From: CACIAM-69d sp001698445 | GTDB taxonomy: Bacteria; Cyanobacteriota; Cyanobacteriia; CACIAM-69d | Length of the DNA: 64,000 nucleotides | Reading direction: 5' to 3' | Assembly (NCBI RefSeq): GCF_043235035.1 | Contig: NZ_JAZAQF010000095.1 | Span: 1 to 64,000, forward strand | In this document: positions 16,473 to 24,866 of the stretch, one piece after another | How positions within the stretch are numbered: the first letter of the stretch is position 1 | Layout: every line of letters begins with the position of its first letter | Notes under the pieces: generated by a model | Database searches by the model: none | What the model was told of the DNA's origin: nothing | The model's input: the letters and a program-made list of their open reading frames with translations, nothing else | Made by a program: the position numbers and the translations under genes

Positions 16473-16718
16473 ATGAGCGAATTGCAAGACTCTGACCGTT
16501 TCACCCTGGCTGCGGGCGATCGGGTGCGGCTTGTGGCCCTGCCGCCCTACGTCAAAACGGCGGAACCCATGCCAATGTTGCGGCCGCCGTCGGTTTTGAC
16601 GATCGGGGACTTGGGAACGGTGTTGGGTTGCCGGCCCGGGAACTGTTGGGCCATTCGGTTTGCCAATGGGGCTTATCTGCTGACGGCGCAATATCTAGAA
16701 CGAGTGCAGACTCCGTGA
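16473..16718 (+). CDS. sipA: SipA-like regulator (DUF3148)
   Basis: An 81-residue protein with the strongly conserved core VKTAEPMPMLRPPSVL and GDLGTVLG, a small SH3-like beta-barrel. It matches the cyanobacterial SipA/DUF3148 family, first described as the partner that binds and stimulates the histidine kinase NblS (Hik33), which controls high-light and nutrient-stress responses. The start at 16473 gives a normal length. No kinase gene is near. The family call is from memory of the sequence pattern. Confidence 0.8.
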   Translation: MSELQDSDRFTLAAGDRVRLVALPPYVKTAEPMPMLRPPSVLTIGDLGTVLGCRPGNCWAIRFANGAYLLTAQYLERVQTP

Positions 16719-16809
16719 ACGCTGAACCCCAATTCCTAACCCAATTCCTGAAGTAAATTTGCTAAGTCCTCTGAATTTTCTGATCCAATTGAGCTAGAGC
16801 AGAGACCAT

Positions 16810-17319
16810 ATGGGTGTCAGGGCGATCTATCCGGGGAGTTTTGACCCCATCACCTTGGGGCATTTGGATATCATTGAGCGAGGCTGCCAACTGTTCGATC
16901 AGGTGATTGTGGCGGTGTTGCGCAATCCCAATAAACAACCCCTGTTCGAGGTGGCCCAACGGATTGAACTGATTGAGCGATCGACCAGCCATTTAAGCAA
17001 TGTTAAGGTCGATACCTTCAATGGTTTGACGGTGGAGTACGCTCGACAACAAAAGGCAACCGTATTATTACGGGGATTGCGCGTGTTGTCGGATTTTGAG
17101 TACGAGCTGCAAATGGCCCATACCAACAAGACGCTCTCCGAGGCGATCGAGACCGTCTTTTTGGCAACGCGCAATGAGTATAGTTTTTTGAGTAGTAGCT
17201 TGGTGAAAGAGATCGCGCGCTTTGGTGGCCCGGTCGATCGCCTCGTTCCCGATCCTGTTGTTGCGGAGATTCAGCGATGTTTTCCTCAGATGCCTCTGGT
17301 TTCGCCCCCCAGCCCGTAG
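16810..17319 (+). CDS. coaD: Phosphopantetheine adenylyltransferase
   Basis: A 169-residue enzyme of coenzyme A synthesis that joins 4'-phosphopantetheine and ATP into dephospho-CoA. The nucleotidyltransferase start AIYPGSFDPITLGHLDIIERG, VRRGLRVLSDFEYE-like LRGLRVLSDFEYELQMAHTN (read as two blocks) and the ISSTxVK-like SFLSSSLVKEIARFGG are present. It is of normal length. Its last 43 bases overlap the start of the next gene in another frame, so the two are coupled. Confidence 0.95.
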   Translation: MGVRAIYPGSFDPITLGHLDIIERGCQLFDQVIVAVLRNPNKQPLFEVAQRIELIERSTSHLSNVKVDTFNGLTVEYARQQKATVLLRGLRVLSDFEYELQMAHTNKTLSEAIETVFLATRNEYSFLSSSLVKEIARFGGPVDRLVPDPVVAEIQRCFPQMPLVSPPSP

Positions 17320-17972
17320 CGGATTCGGCAGCTTCGGCGGCGGAACCAGCAGCGAATGAGACGCAATCGGCGGCGAGTTCCCAGGGACGATCGAGCGGTT
17401 TTGATGTGCAACGGGCCCTCGATCGGCTCGAAGAAATTGTGCTGGACAGTCCCCGAATTCCCTTCGGGCGACGCACGTTGGTGGATGAGGAAGTGTTGCT
17501 GGATCAACTGGATTCGGTGCGGCTGAATTTGCCCGCCGCCTTTCGGGAGGCCGAGGCGATCGTGCGGCAACGGGAGCAAATTCTCTTTGAAGCCCAGCAG
17601 CAGGCCAAAGACATCATCGAAGGGGCCAAACAGCAGGCCGCCCGCGCCATTTCCGAAACGGAGCTGGTGCGCCATGCCCAACTGGAGGCGGACTCCATTC
17701 GGCAGCAAGTGGAAGAAGAATGCCAGGCCGCGCGCGATCGGCTGCTGAATGAATTAGACCAAACGCGCCAGGCCGCGGCCGCTGAGCTGGAGGAAATGCG
17801 GCGGGCCGCCATTTCGGAATGCGAAGCCATCCAAGATGGGGCCGATGATTATGCCGATCGAGTCTTGGGCAGCATTGAGCGGCAACTGGGCGACATGCTG
17901 CGAGTCATTCGCAACGGTCGCCAACAGTTACAGCAAGAAGCCGATCGCGCCATGGGCAAGTTGGGCAAATAG
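17277..17972 (+). CDS. DivIVA/ATP-synthase-B-like coiled-coil protein
   Basis: A 231-residue protein. The first 40 residues are alanine/serine-rich and probably flexible. Residues about 42-230 are almost entirely coiled coil, with AREAEAIVRQREQILFEAQQ-like and KDIIEGAKQQAARAIS segments, an arrangement often annotated as DivIVA-like or ATP synthase subunit B-like. No transmembrane helix is visible, so it is not a true AtpF. The gene regularly follows coaD in cyanobacteria as I recall, and here overlaps it by 43 bases. A role in cell shape or division is possible but not shown. Confidence 0.65.
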   Translation: MFSSDASGFAPQPVADSAASAAEPAANETQSAASSQGRSSGFDVQRALDRLEEIVLDSPRIPFGRRTLVDEEVLLDQLDSVRLNLPAAFREAEAIVRQREQILFEAQQQAKDIIEGAKQQAARAISETELVRHAQLEADSIRQQVEEECQAARDRLLNELDQTRQAAAAELEEMRRAAISECEAIQDGADDYADRVLGSIERQLGDMLRVIRNGRQQLQQEADRAMGKLGK

Positions 17973-17997
17973 CCAAAACCCGTGCGGAGTTGCCCCT

Positions 17998-18062
17998 AAT
18001 TGCTCAGTTCAATTGCTCAGTTCAATTACTCAGCTCAATTGCTTGGTTCAATTACTCAATTC
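17998..18062. repeat. 13-base tandem repeat at the devA 3' end
   Basis: Five copies of AATTGCTCAGTTC-like units between two convergent genes. The stop codon of the devA-like gene lies inside the array. Confidence 0.85.
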
Positions 18063-18821
18063 GCCATCTTCCAAGTGGGCCACCCGATCGGCAATATCCA
18101 TAATTCGGAGATCGTGGGTCACAATCACGATCGTGCTGCCATCTTCCTTGGCCAAACTCCGCAACAGTTCCATCACCCCATGACCATTGCGGGAGTCCAA
18201 CGCGGCCGTTGGTTCATCGGCCAAAATGAGCGGTGGATGGCCCGCCAAGGCCCGGGCGATCGCCACCCGTTGTTTTTCCCCGCCCGACATCACCTTGGGC
18301 AGATGATCCGCCCGATGGCTCAAGGCCACGCGATCGAGCAATTTGCGCGCCATCTTCTTGGCCTGAGGGCCGCGAATACCCTTTAAATTCAGGGCCACTT
18401 CCACGTTTTCCGCCGCTGACAGGGCCGGAAACAAATTGAACCCCTGAAACACAAATCCAATATTTTGGAGTCGGAAATTAGCCAACTGCTTTGGAGACAA
18501 CTGGGTAATTGCCTGGCCCAGCAGATCCACATGGCCGCTGGTGGGGGTCAAAATGCCCGCCAAAATTGACAGCAGCGTGGTTTTGCCCGACCCCGACGGC
18601 CCCATCAGCAATTGAATGTCCCCCCGCTTCACCCGCAGGCTCACATCCTTCAGCACATGGATGGCTTCATCGCCGCTGCTGTAGCGCATGTCAACATGCC
18701 GCGCGTCGATCGCCCAAGTACAATCGCCTTTGCCCTCATGGCAGCGATCGCGACGGATCAGGGGTGGCGACACCGGAGCGGTTAAAGCGGGCGCAGTCGT
18801 GAAATTGGTAGACGCGGTCAT
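18048..18821 (-). CDS. devA: DevA-type ABC transporter ATPase
   Basis: A 257-residue ATP-binding subunit of a MacB/LolD-like exporter. The Walker A is GPSGSGKTTLL, the Q-loop is NIGFVFQGFNL, the ABC signature is MSGGEKQRVAIARAL, the Walker B is LILADEPTAALD and the switch histidine is in IVIVTHD. DevA homologues work with a DevC permease and a DevB membrane-fusion protein, and in heterocyst formers export envelope glycolipids. The first 35 residues are a poorly conserved extension. The devC-like gene is upstream on the same strand but separated by 825 bases. Confidence 0.85.
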   Translation of the reverse strand: MTASTNFTTAPALTAPVSPPLIRRDRCHEGKGDCTWAIDARHVDMRYSSGDEAIHVLKDVSLRVKRGDIQLLMGPSGSGKTTLLSILAGILTPTSGHVDLLGQAITQLSPKQLANFRLQNIGFVFQGFNLFPALSAAENVEVALNLKGIRGPQAKKMARKLLDRVALSHRADHLPKVMSGGEKQRVAIARALAGHPPLILADEPTAALDSRNGHGVMELLRSLAKEDGSTIVIVTHDLRIMDIADRVAHLEDGELSN

Positions 18822-19646
18822 GGGGGAAACGGCTGGTTTAAGGATGGGAGATGATACCGATTCGATCGAGGTGGGTGGTGGGGGTAGAGCTTAGTGTAAG
18901 CGGTTAACCGACCTGGTCGAGGTGACTAATCGATCAGTTCTTGGCGATCGGGAACAGGAGGCCCGTTAACCACTTCATTAATTGTCTATAGCTCTCCATT
19001 TTAGAATTGTCTATTTTCAAGGTTGCCCAGGATTGGGGGAAATTTTGGAAATTCGCGACTCCAGGCGATCGATATCTCCAGTTTCAGCCACGGGGATTCA
19101 TTTATTTCCGTCCATGACAGACAATTTCAGAAGCGGCTACAAAAATAGCCCAATGGGAAAAGCAAGCCGAAAACAGGTCAAAAATCACTCACAGGCGACT
19201 CAAAAGCAACGTTAATCAAAACATAGAGTGATCCTCAATTGCCGGAAGATATGAAATAAATGACTAAGATGATGATCAACAAAACAATCAGAGAAAGCAT
19301 TTTATTGCAAAAAAGAAACGAGAAAATATAGAATTAATATTAAAGCAATCTTAAGTTGATTTTCAAGGAGTGAGAAAACGATAATGAAGCAAGGATTGGG
19401 TAATGGGGCGATCGATTAGTTTCTAATTAACTTTTTAATTGATCGGTCTTGATTGACTCAAGAATGCTGATTGATATGAATTGCAAATCATTAAAATCAC
19501 AAACAATCACGAATGACCGATCAGTAACTCATGCAAAATCGATTCATGATTAATGAATCACTCATGAATGGCTAAGGATGGGGCACACTGGGGCGCACAC
19601 TGATTGATCGCATCTTAGCGCAATCGCCGGGTCATGATGTCTCTTT
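18822..19646. other. AT-rich gap between devC-like and devA-like genes
   Basis: An 825-base region with no convincing gene; about 18980-19600 is clearly richer in A+T than its surroundings. A frame at 18982-19215 starts at TTG and its product resembles nothing I know. An inverted repeat GATTCAT/ATGAATC sits at 19541-19559 with a five-base loop, surrounded by further ATTCATGA-like words. The devA promoter should lie near 18830-18960. Could be a decayed gene or an insertion relic. Confidence 0.5.
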
Positions 19647-20888
19647 CTAGGCCTTGAAAACCACTGCGGGGTCAATGCGATTAACTTTTTGAATTGCAAA
19701 CAGGGCCGAACTGACGCACATCACCACCGTCACCCCAAAGGTCAAAAAGGCGCTGAGGGGCGTAATGGCAATGACGACACCGGCTGTGGTGGCAAATTGC
19801 GCCACGCCCACACAAAGGCCCATGCCGGGTAAGTATCCCAAGACGGCCATCCAAAGGGACTGCTCAACAATAATGCCGCGCAAAACCCAACTGGAAGCGC
19901 CCATGGCCTTGAGGGTGGCGAATTCGCGGACGCGCTCGCTGGCGGAGGCGTAAAGAATTTGGCCCACGATCGCGATGCCCACGATCGCCCCGACGATCGC
20001 CCCGAGGGTCAAGATAAACCCCACCCCCGTTCGATCGCGCCAGTAGGTTTGCGAGAGGCGGGACAACTCCGCGCGGGTGAAGGCTCGGGAGTCTGGCAAG
20101 GCCGCTTCAATGCGGTGCTGGAGGTCTGGGATCGAGCTGCCCGGCTTGGCTCGCACCAAAATAAAGTTCACCGGGTCGGATGCATTGAGCGATCGAGGTG
20201 GCACGGGGCGATCGGCTCCGGTGGGCTTGGGGCTGATCCGATTCACACAATCCAGTCCCCCATCGGGCTGCACACTACAGGTCAACCGCGATTCTCGCCC
20301 AGCACTCAGCAGGCTGTTGGCCGAAACGGCAGACATAAACAAAAACGGGCTGAACACGATCGATTGCAACCCCTGGCCCACCGCGCCCACCTGCAATGGG
20401 GTGGAACCCACCGTGCCCCGATCGCCCACCCGCGACAGCCCCAACTTCCGAAGATTCGTCACATCGGTGATCGCCCGGTAAGGTTGCTGAACTTCGGTTG
20501 CTCGGCCTTGGGTCAGGTTCCAGGGTTGAAATAGCACCCCATCCGGCTGATAGCCCAAGGTAATCACCGACTCAATCCGATTGCTGGGGGCGCGCCACAG
20601 CACTTTGCCAAAAATCAGCGGCTCCGCCCGTTCCACCCCCGCCAAGCGCTGGACACGGCTCAGGTGGTCGAAGGACAGGGGCAGGGTCAGTTCCAAATGC
20701 ACCAAGTCCTTGGACGTGACCCAAATATCGGCCTTGGAGCGATCGACCAGCAGCGATGTGGATTCTGTGAAACCGCGAAACACGCCCGTTTGGATCGTCA
20801 CCAGGCTCACGGCAAACAGAATTCCCGCTTGGGCCACCAACAGGCGCGGAATATCTTCAAATAGATTTTTACGGGCGATCGAGGGCAT
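19647..20888 (-). CDS. devC: DevC-type ABC transporter permease
   Basis: A 413-residue integral membrane subunit with the MacB/FtsX layout: one N-terminal helix (LLVAQAGILFAVSLVTIQTG), a large periplasmic domain (about 45-275) and three C-terminal helices (GFILTLGAIVGAIVGIAIV, LGYLPGMGLCVGVAQF and the last near AFLTFGVTVVMCV). The cytosolic coupling segment ASERVREFATLKAMGAS between helices is the family signature. Residues about 200-235 contain a proline-rich insert with two cysteines. No devB membrane-fusion gene is adjacent, so the complete exporter cannot be built from this locus alone. Confidence 0.85.
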   Translation of the reverse strand: MPSIARKNLFEDIPRLLVAQAGILFAVSLVTIQTGVFRGFTESTSLLVDRSKADIWVTSKDLVHLELTLPLSFDHLSRVQRLAGVERAEPLIFGKVLWRAPSNRIESVITLGYQPDGVLFQPWNLTQGRATEVQQPYRAITDVTNLRKLGLSRVGDRGTVGSTPLQVGAVGQGLQSIVFSPFLFMSAVSANSLLSAGRESRLTCSVQPDGGLDCVNRISPKPTGADRPVPPRSLNASDPVNFILVRAKPGSSIPDLQHRIEAALPDSRAFTRAELSRLSQTYWRDRTGVGFILTLGAIVGAIVGIAIVGQILYASASERVREFATLKAMGASSWVLRGIIVEQSLWMAVLGYLPGMGLCVGVAQFATTAGVVIAITPLSAFLTFGVTVVMCVSSALFAIQKVNRIDPAVVFKA

Positions 20889-21039
20889 AGACCACCTAAA
20901 AAAGAATCGCCAAGCAGTTCATCAGACCGAGCAATCAGTGCCGTCAGAATCGAGAGATGCGCGCCAACGACCGGAGCGGATAAGCTAGGTGTTCTAGTCA
21001 GCTTTTTGTATTGCAGTTTTGACGGTTCATCGACAGCAG

Positions 21040-21555
21040 ATGCGTCCCAAATTAACAGATTTAAACGATTGGTATCGGGCTGAGTTACTGATGCAGCCAG
21101 CCTTCCTGCGAACGATCGACAACATTCGCAAGCAACTGGAATCTTCCGGCTGGAAAGGAACCTACGAAGAATTTCCCGTCTTTCCCTACGGCACGTCTGA
21201 AGAAATCCAAACCCGTGTCACCCTCTTGCAGCAAGAGTTAACCACCGCCAGCGGCGAACGGGCGGCGGAAATTACGGCGGCGTTGGATGACTTGCCGCAA
21301 CCCTATCCGGGCTATTGGTTCACCCTGGAGCACGATGGCCAGTCCACGCGCGTTGACGTGTGGGAACTGTGCTACAGCATTTGCTTCCGCGACTACCAAG
21401 CCCTCAGCACTCTCAGTGCGGGCGATGAGGTGATGGTCACCATTGATTTGGATTTGATTGGGGAGGATGGGGATGTGGACTGGCATCGGCTGGATGAAAA
21501 AGCCCAGCGGGTGGTGGCGCAAGTGTTCGATCGCCTAGCGAACGTGATCAACTAG
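21040..21555 (+). CDS. Conserved hypothetical cyanobacterial protein
   Basis: A 171-residue soluble acidic protein. The N-terminal third is helical (LNDWYRAELLMQPAFLRTIDNIRKQLE), the middle holds WFTLEHDGQSTRVDVWELCYSICFRDYQ, which looks like paired beta strands, and the end is acidic and helical. I recognise it only as a conserved cyanobacterial unknown. The ATG at 21040 is preferred over the TTG at 21019. It is divergent from the devC-like gene with about 150 bases between. Confidence 0.6.
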   Translation: MRPKLTDLNDWYRAELLMQPAFLRTIDNIRKQLESSGWKGTYEEFPVFPYGTSEEIQTRVTLLQQELTTASGERAAEITAALDDLPQPYPGYWFTLEHDGQSTRVDVWELCYSICFRDYQALSTLSAGDEVMVTIDLDLIGEDGDVDWHRLDEKAQRVVAQVFDRLANVIN

Positions 21556-21611
21556 CAGCCTTCACTGGCATCTTGTTCGTGGGCTGAATGGGGTGGAAGG
21601 TTCCGCAGGCC

Positions 21612-21983
21612 CTAGCGCAACGAATTGAGGTCGATCGCCCCCACGCCGCCCCGCTGAATTTGGCGCAAAATAATTCCAAACTGCCACCAAACCGTCAACG
21701 CTCCGCCCACCGCCACCGGCATGGAAAGTTTATAGGACAGGGCGATCGGGAACGCGAAGCACTGCAATGTGGCCGCCAAAAAAAAGCCAGCCCCGCCGGC
21801 CATCCCCACAAACGGGAGCCACAACTCAGGCCCTTTCATGGCCGCCGGATCCCGATCGGGTGACTTTAACCAAACTCGTCCCTGTTCGCGCAAACTTCTA
21901 GCAAAGGCCAACCCCGACAGCGCTCCCGCCGCAACCCCGGCCGCCAACAACACGTAGGGCGATCCGCCGTTGGTGTAATCCAT
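21612..21983 (-). CDS. Small multi-spanning membrane protein, unknown
   Basis: A 123-residue protein with three hydrophobic stretches: VLLAAGVAAGALSGLAFA, FVGMAGGAGFFLAATLQCF and LSMPVAVGGALTVWWQFGI, with positively charged SLREQGRVWLKSPDRD after the first. Likely an inner or thylakoid membrane protein with no catalytic motif. The ATG at 21983 is chosen over an upstream TTG. It converges with the preceding gene. Family not recognised. Confidence 0.55.
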   Translation of the reverse strand: MDYTNGGSPYVLLAAGVAAGALSGLAFARSLREQGRVWLKSPDRDPAAMKGPELWLPFVGMAGGAGFFLAATLQCFAFPIALSYKLSMPVAVGGALTVWWQFGIILRQIQRGGVGAIDLNSLR

Positions 21984-22370
21984 TGTTTCTATCAATGACG
22001 TTCAAAGCTTATATTCCAAGGCGTTTATTCTATCGTCTCTATTGCCAATGTAGACTAGATGTGAACGATGGGTGTTATCTCCAACCGAATGGGTTCAGGC
22101 TCACGGAACCCAACCCAACCATACATGGCCCCACGGACCACAATTTTCGCAATTCCCAACGTTGTCAGTGGTCGCGGTGGGGGGTGACTTTGTGCTTGTC
22201 TGCGTCTTAGGAAGTTTTGGACCCACCCGATCGCACCGCAGCTACGGTGATTGGCTCAAGGGGGAAAGTTCCCGTTGATTAACAGCGGGGGAAGCGGAAA
22301 ATTCTCTAAATTCATCGAAAAATTCATCGAGTTCAACAAATTCACCGATCGCCCGTGAGGATTCGTATCT
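21984..22370. other. Intergenic, no gene seen
   Basis: A 387-base gap. A palindromic or small-RNA-like signal was sought but none is convincing. Short AAATTCATCGA-like words repeat at about 22306-22345 just before the next gene. Confidence 0.45.
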
Positions 22371-23189
22371 GTGAGTTGCCCAATGAGTCATTCAATGACA
22401 ACATTGCCTGTCATGACGACCCCCATTATTCCGGTCATTAGCTTGCCCGCCGGGCCCCTTGCCCAGGCCCCGACCACCCCGGCTCCTGCTAATAATTTGT
22501 GGCTTATGAGCAGTGGCGCTTTGGCAGTGTTGCTGGTTGCTGGTGGTGTTTATTTCAAGCTGGAAACAGACAAGCTCCAAAAGAGAATTCGTGCAGAAGA
22601 ATTCCGAGTTCGTGAACTCAAAAAACGCCTTGACTTAGCCCTCAAAAGCATTCACAAGATGGAAGCAAACCCCGATCTTGTGAATTCTCGTGAGTTCAAC
22701 TTGGATTACTTGCGAATGCGGATGCAGGAGGAGATCTTCCACTTCGCGATCGTGAACCAGATCAAGATGAAGATCAAAACCATGGTGTCCGTGGCCCTGC
22801 GGCCGACCCAACAACAGGCCGGCACTCAAAACAATGCGCAGACCAACCAAGGCCGCCAAGTGGATCAGCTCTTTGATGTGGAGTATGAAACTTGCACCGA
22901 TGGCGTGAAGCGGGTGAAGCGGGTGTTGTTTCGAGTGCAGGTACGCATCACCAAATTGCCCACCCAGCCGACTTCCCGGACGATCGAGGAAATCATCAAC
23001 TGCCTGGAGCGCTACCTCAGTTTGGCGGATGATGATGACGATCGGTGGCAACCGACGATCCAAGGGCGAATCGTCACCATCAGTTGGGATCAAAAGGCCA
23101 AACCCACGCCGCTGTTGGTGTTGGAGCAGTCCGGCGAGGGCATGAATGTCACCCTTAAGACGCGGCGTGCGGCCGGTGCGGCTAAGTAG
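22371..23189 (+). CDS. Hypothetical single-pass membrane protein with coiled coil
   Basis: A 272-residue protein. After a threonine/proline-rich N-terminus, one transmembrane helix (LWLMSSGALAVLLVAGGVYF, about residues 43-62) is followed by a charged coiled coil (about 65-105, RIRAEEFRVRELKKRLDLALK) and a C-terminal globular part ending in two beta-rich segments. A short stretch of consecutive aspartates (ADDDDDRW) occurs near residue 223. Not recognised beyond conserved cyanobacterial unknown. Several ATG codons (MSC, MSHSM) are possible starts. Confidence 0.55.
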   Translation: MSCPMSHSMTTLPVMTTPIIPVISLPAGPLAQAPTTPAPANNLWLMSSGALAVLLVAGGVYFKLETDKLQKRIRAEEFRVRELKKRLDLALKSIHKMEANPDLVNSREFNLDYLRMRMQEEIFHFAIVNQIKMKIKTMVSVALRPTQQQAGTQNNAQTNQGRQVDQLFDVEYETCTDGVKRVKRVLFRVQVRITKLPTQPTSRTIEEIINCLERYLSLADDDDDRWQPTIQGRIVTISWDQKAKPTPLLVLEQSGEGMNVTLKTRRAAGAAK

Positions 23190-23247
23190 GCTGGTTGCTG
23201 TGTAGGCTGGTTGCTGTGTTTTGGTTCTGAGCAACCGATGAGAGCCT

Positions 23248-23691
23248 ATGGCGGTTGATTTAGGGGCGGTTGATTCGGGAGCGGTTTATTTGGGGTTTGA
23301 TCCGGGCAGCGCTAAATGTGGATTGGCGGTGCTGCGATCGAGTGGCGAGATTTTGGCCCACGAGGTGGTGCGATCGGACGGGGCGATCGAACAATTGCGC
23401 CAATGGCAGCAGCAGTACCAAGCCACGGCCATCATTATGGGTGACCAAACCACTTCCAAGGCCTGGGTCAGCCGTCTGGAACAGGGTTGGCCCGATGCCC
23501 CCCCGATCCAACGGGTTGATGAACGCTACAGCACCCTAGCCGCACGCGATCGCTATTGGGAACTCTATCCGCCTCGGGGTTGGCGAAAGTTGCTGCCTCG
23601 GGGCCTGCGCCAGCCGCCCCGCCCGGTGGATGATATTGCGGCGATCGTTTTGGTGGAGCGGTTTTTAGCGAATAGCTCTCCCAAGAACTGA
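23248..23691 (+). CDS. YqgF/RuvC-like RNase H-fold nuclease
   Basis: A 147-residue protein with the RNase H fold. YLGFDPGSAKCGLAVL provides the first catalytic aspartate, IIMGDQTTSK the second strand region, RVDERYSTLAARDRYWE resembles the YqgF substrate loop, and PVDDIAAIVLVERFL gives the last acidic pair. YqgF proteins process pre-16S rRNA or resolve junctions; this one belongs to the cyanobacterial variant that is more divergent than canonical RuvX. The first 12 residues are a repeated-looking leader (AVDLGAVDSGAV), so the real start may be downstream. Confidence 0.75.
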   Translation: MAVDLGAVDSGAVYLGFDPGSAKCGLAVLRSSGEILAHEVVRSDGAIEQLRQWQQQYQATAIIMGDQTTSKAWVSRLEQGWPDAPPIQRVDERYSTLAARDRYWELYPPRGWRKLLPRGLRQPPRPVDDIAAIVLVERFLANSSPKN

Positions 23692-23765
23692 GTTTCACAG
23701 AGAAACTCCACAGAGAAAATTTCGCAGAGAAATTCCACAGAGAAATTTCACAGAGAAACTCCGCC
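23692..23765. repeat. 13-14-base tandem repeat after the YqgF-like gene
   Basis: Five degenerate copies of TTCCACAGAGAAA starting at the stop codon of the nuclease gene, ending before the convergent gene. Confidence 0.85.
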
Positions 23766-23801
23766 GGGTGCAGGTGCATTCAGCCTGTTAAAAGCCCAGG
23801 G

Positions 23802-24866
23802 CTAAATCCCGCGCGGCAGATGTCGGACGGCACGCTTGGCGCGATCGGACACGGGCCAACGCCACACGTCTTCAAAGAGCCACACCAAATTGTGCTGGGT
23901 GGTTTCGCTGAGGGCAATGATCCAGTTGTCCACGGCTGCTTGGGTGCTGGTGGCATCGGGGCGATCGCGCACGGCGGCCCACAACCGCTTAGCAAAGGTG
24001 GGATCGTTGGGACTGTAGCGATCGCGCACTTCCAGCAGCATGGCCGCCCACAATTCCGGCGCACCAATGCAAATTCCCCGCTCGGAACAGAGGGAGTTTT
24101 TGGGAGCTTGACCCGATCGCAAGGTGTTGTGCCAATTCAAAGTGCGATCGGCCTGATAACGCCATAGAAGCGATCGCAAATCCTGGCGATAAATTTCAAA
24201 CGGTGTGCCATACACCGATCCCGGCTCAATTTGCAGCACGTCCAACACTTCCAAACGCATAAAAGCCGCAAACCCGGTGCGTACCGTAACGCTAGCATCG
24301 GCTCCCTGATATTCCAGTTTTTTGGCATAGGATTTCAGCCAAAAATTGCGCCCCAATTCATAAATGGGCAGGGTCTCAAACTCGCCGGTTTTCTGATAGT
24401 TGTTGTAAAGATCTTGGAAATAAGGAGCCTTTACTTCGATGCCAGTGCTGGAGATGTAGCCACAGCCACCGCCACAGGTTTTGGGAACAATGGCCACCGT
24501 TCCCAATTGATCGCGAATGGTGGGGCCGTAGGGGGTGGGTTTGCCGGCCACGGCTTCGGCATAGAAATCATAGGCGCGATCGACCAGTTCAATCAGGGGT
24601 TGCAATCGTTCCGGCTCCCAAGTTCCCTCCGGCAACAGCCACACCAAATTGCGGCCGCGATAGGGATATAACTGCAACTCGGTTCGATCGAACGCCACGT
24701 AGGGAATAGGAGCCGGCTGGGCTGGTTGGGATGGTTCGATCGCCCCAGCCGCACCGGCCGCCAACCACAGCAACCCCGCCCCCAAACAGCCCAGCCAAAC
24801 CCGCCGGACTGATCCCCGCCGAGGACTAAGACCGCCGAATCCAGCCATTGAGCGTGAACCGGCCAT
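23802..24866 (-). CDS. Exported protein of unknown function
   Basis: A 354-residue protein from the ATG at 24866. A basic N-terminus followed by VWLGCLGAGLLWLAAGAAGAIEP is a signal peptide. The mature protein has a cysteine cluster (PKTCGGGCGYIS) and the segment PIYELGRNFWLKSY, which looks like the helix of a zinc metallopeptidase (HELGHNF in active families) with the first histidine replaced by Y or E. The C-terminus has VWRWPVSDRAKRA. Not recognised; possibly an inactive peptidase-like protein. Its start overlaps the end of the 2OG-oxygenase gene by 41 bases. Confidence 0.6.
   Translation of the reverse strand: MAGSRSMAGFGGLSPRRGSVRRVWLGCLGAGLLWLAAGAAGAIEPSQPAQPAPIPYVAFDRTELQLYPYRGRNLVWLLPEGTWEPERLQPLIELVDRAYDFYAEAVAGKPTPYGPTIRDQLGTVAIVPKTCGGGCGYISSTGIEVKAPYFQDLYNNYQKTGEFETLPIYELGRNFWLKSYAKKLEYQGADASVTVRTGFAAFMRLEVLDVLQIEPGSVYGTPFEIYRQDLRSLLWRYQADRTLNWHNTLRSGQAPKNSLCSERGICIGAPELWAAMLLEVRDRYSPNDPTFAKRLWAAVRDRPDATSTQAAVDNWIIALSETTQHNLVWLFEDVWRWPVSDRAKRAVRHLPRGI

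Noticed and set aside
18982..19215. Small gene in the devC-devA gap
   Set aside because: Starts at TTG with no ribosome binding site, and the sequence has no recognisable features; the surrounding DNA is AT-rich and non-coding in style.
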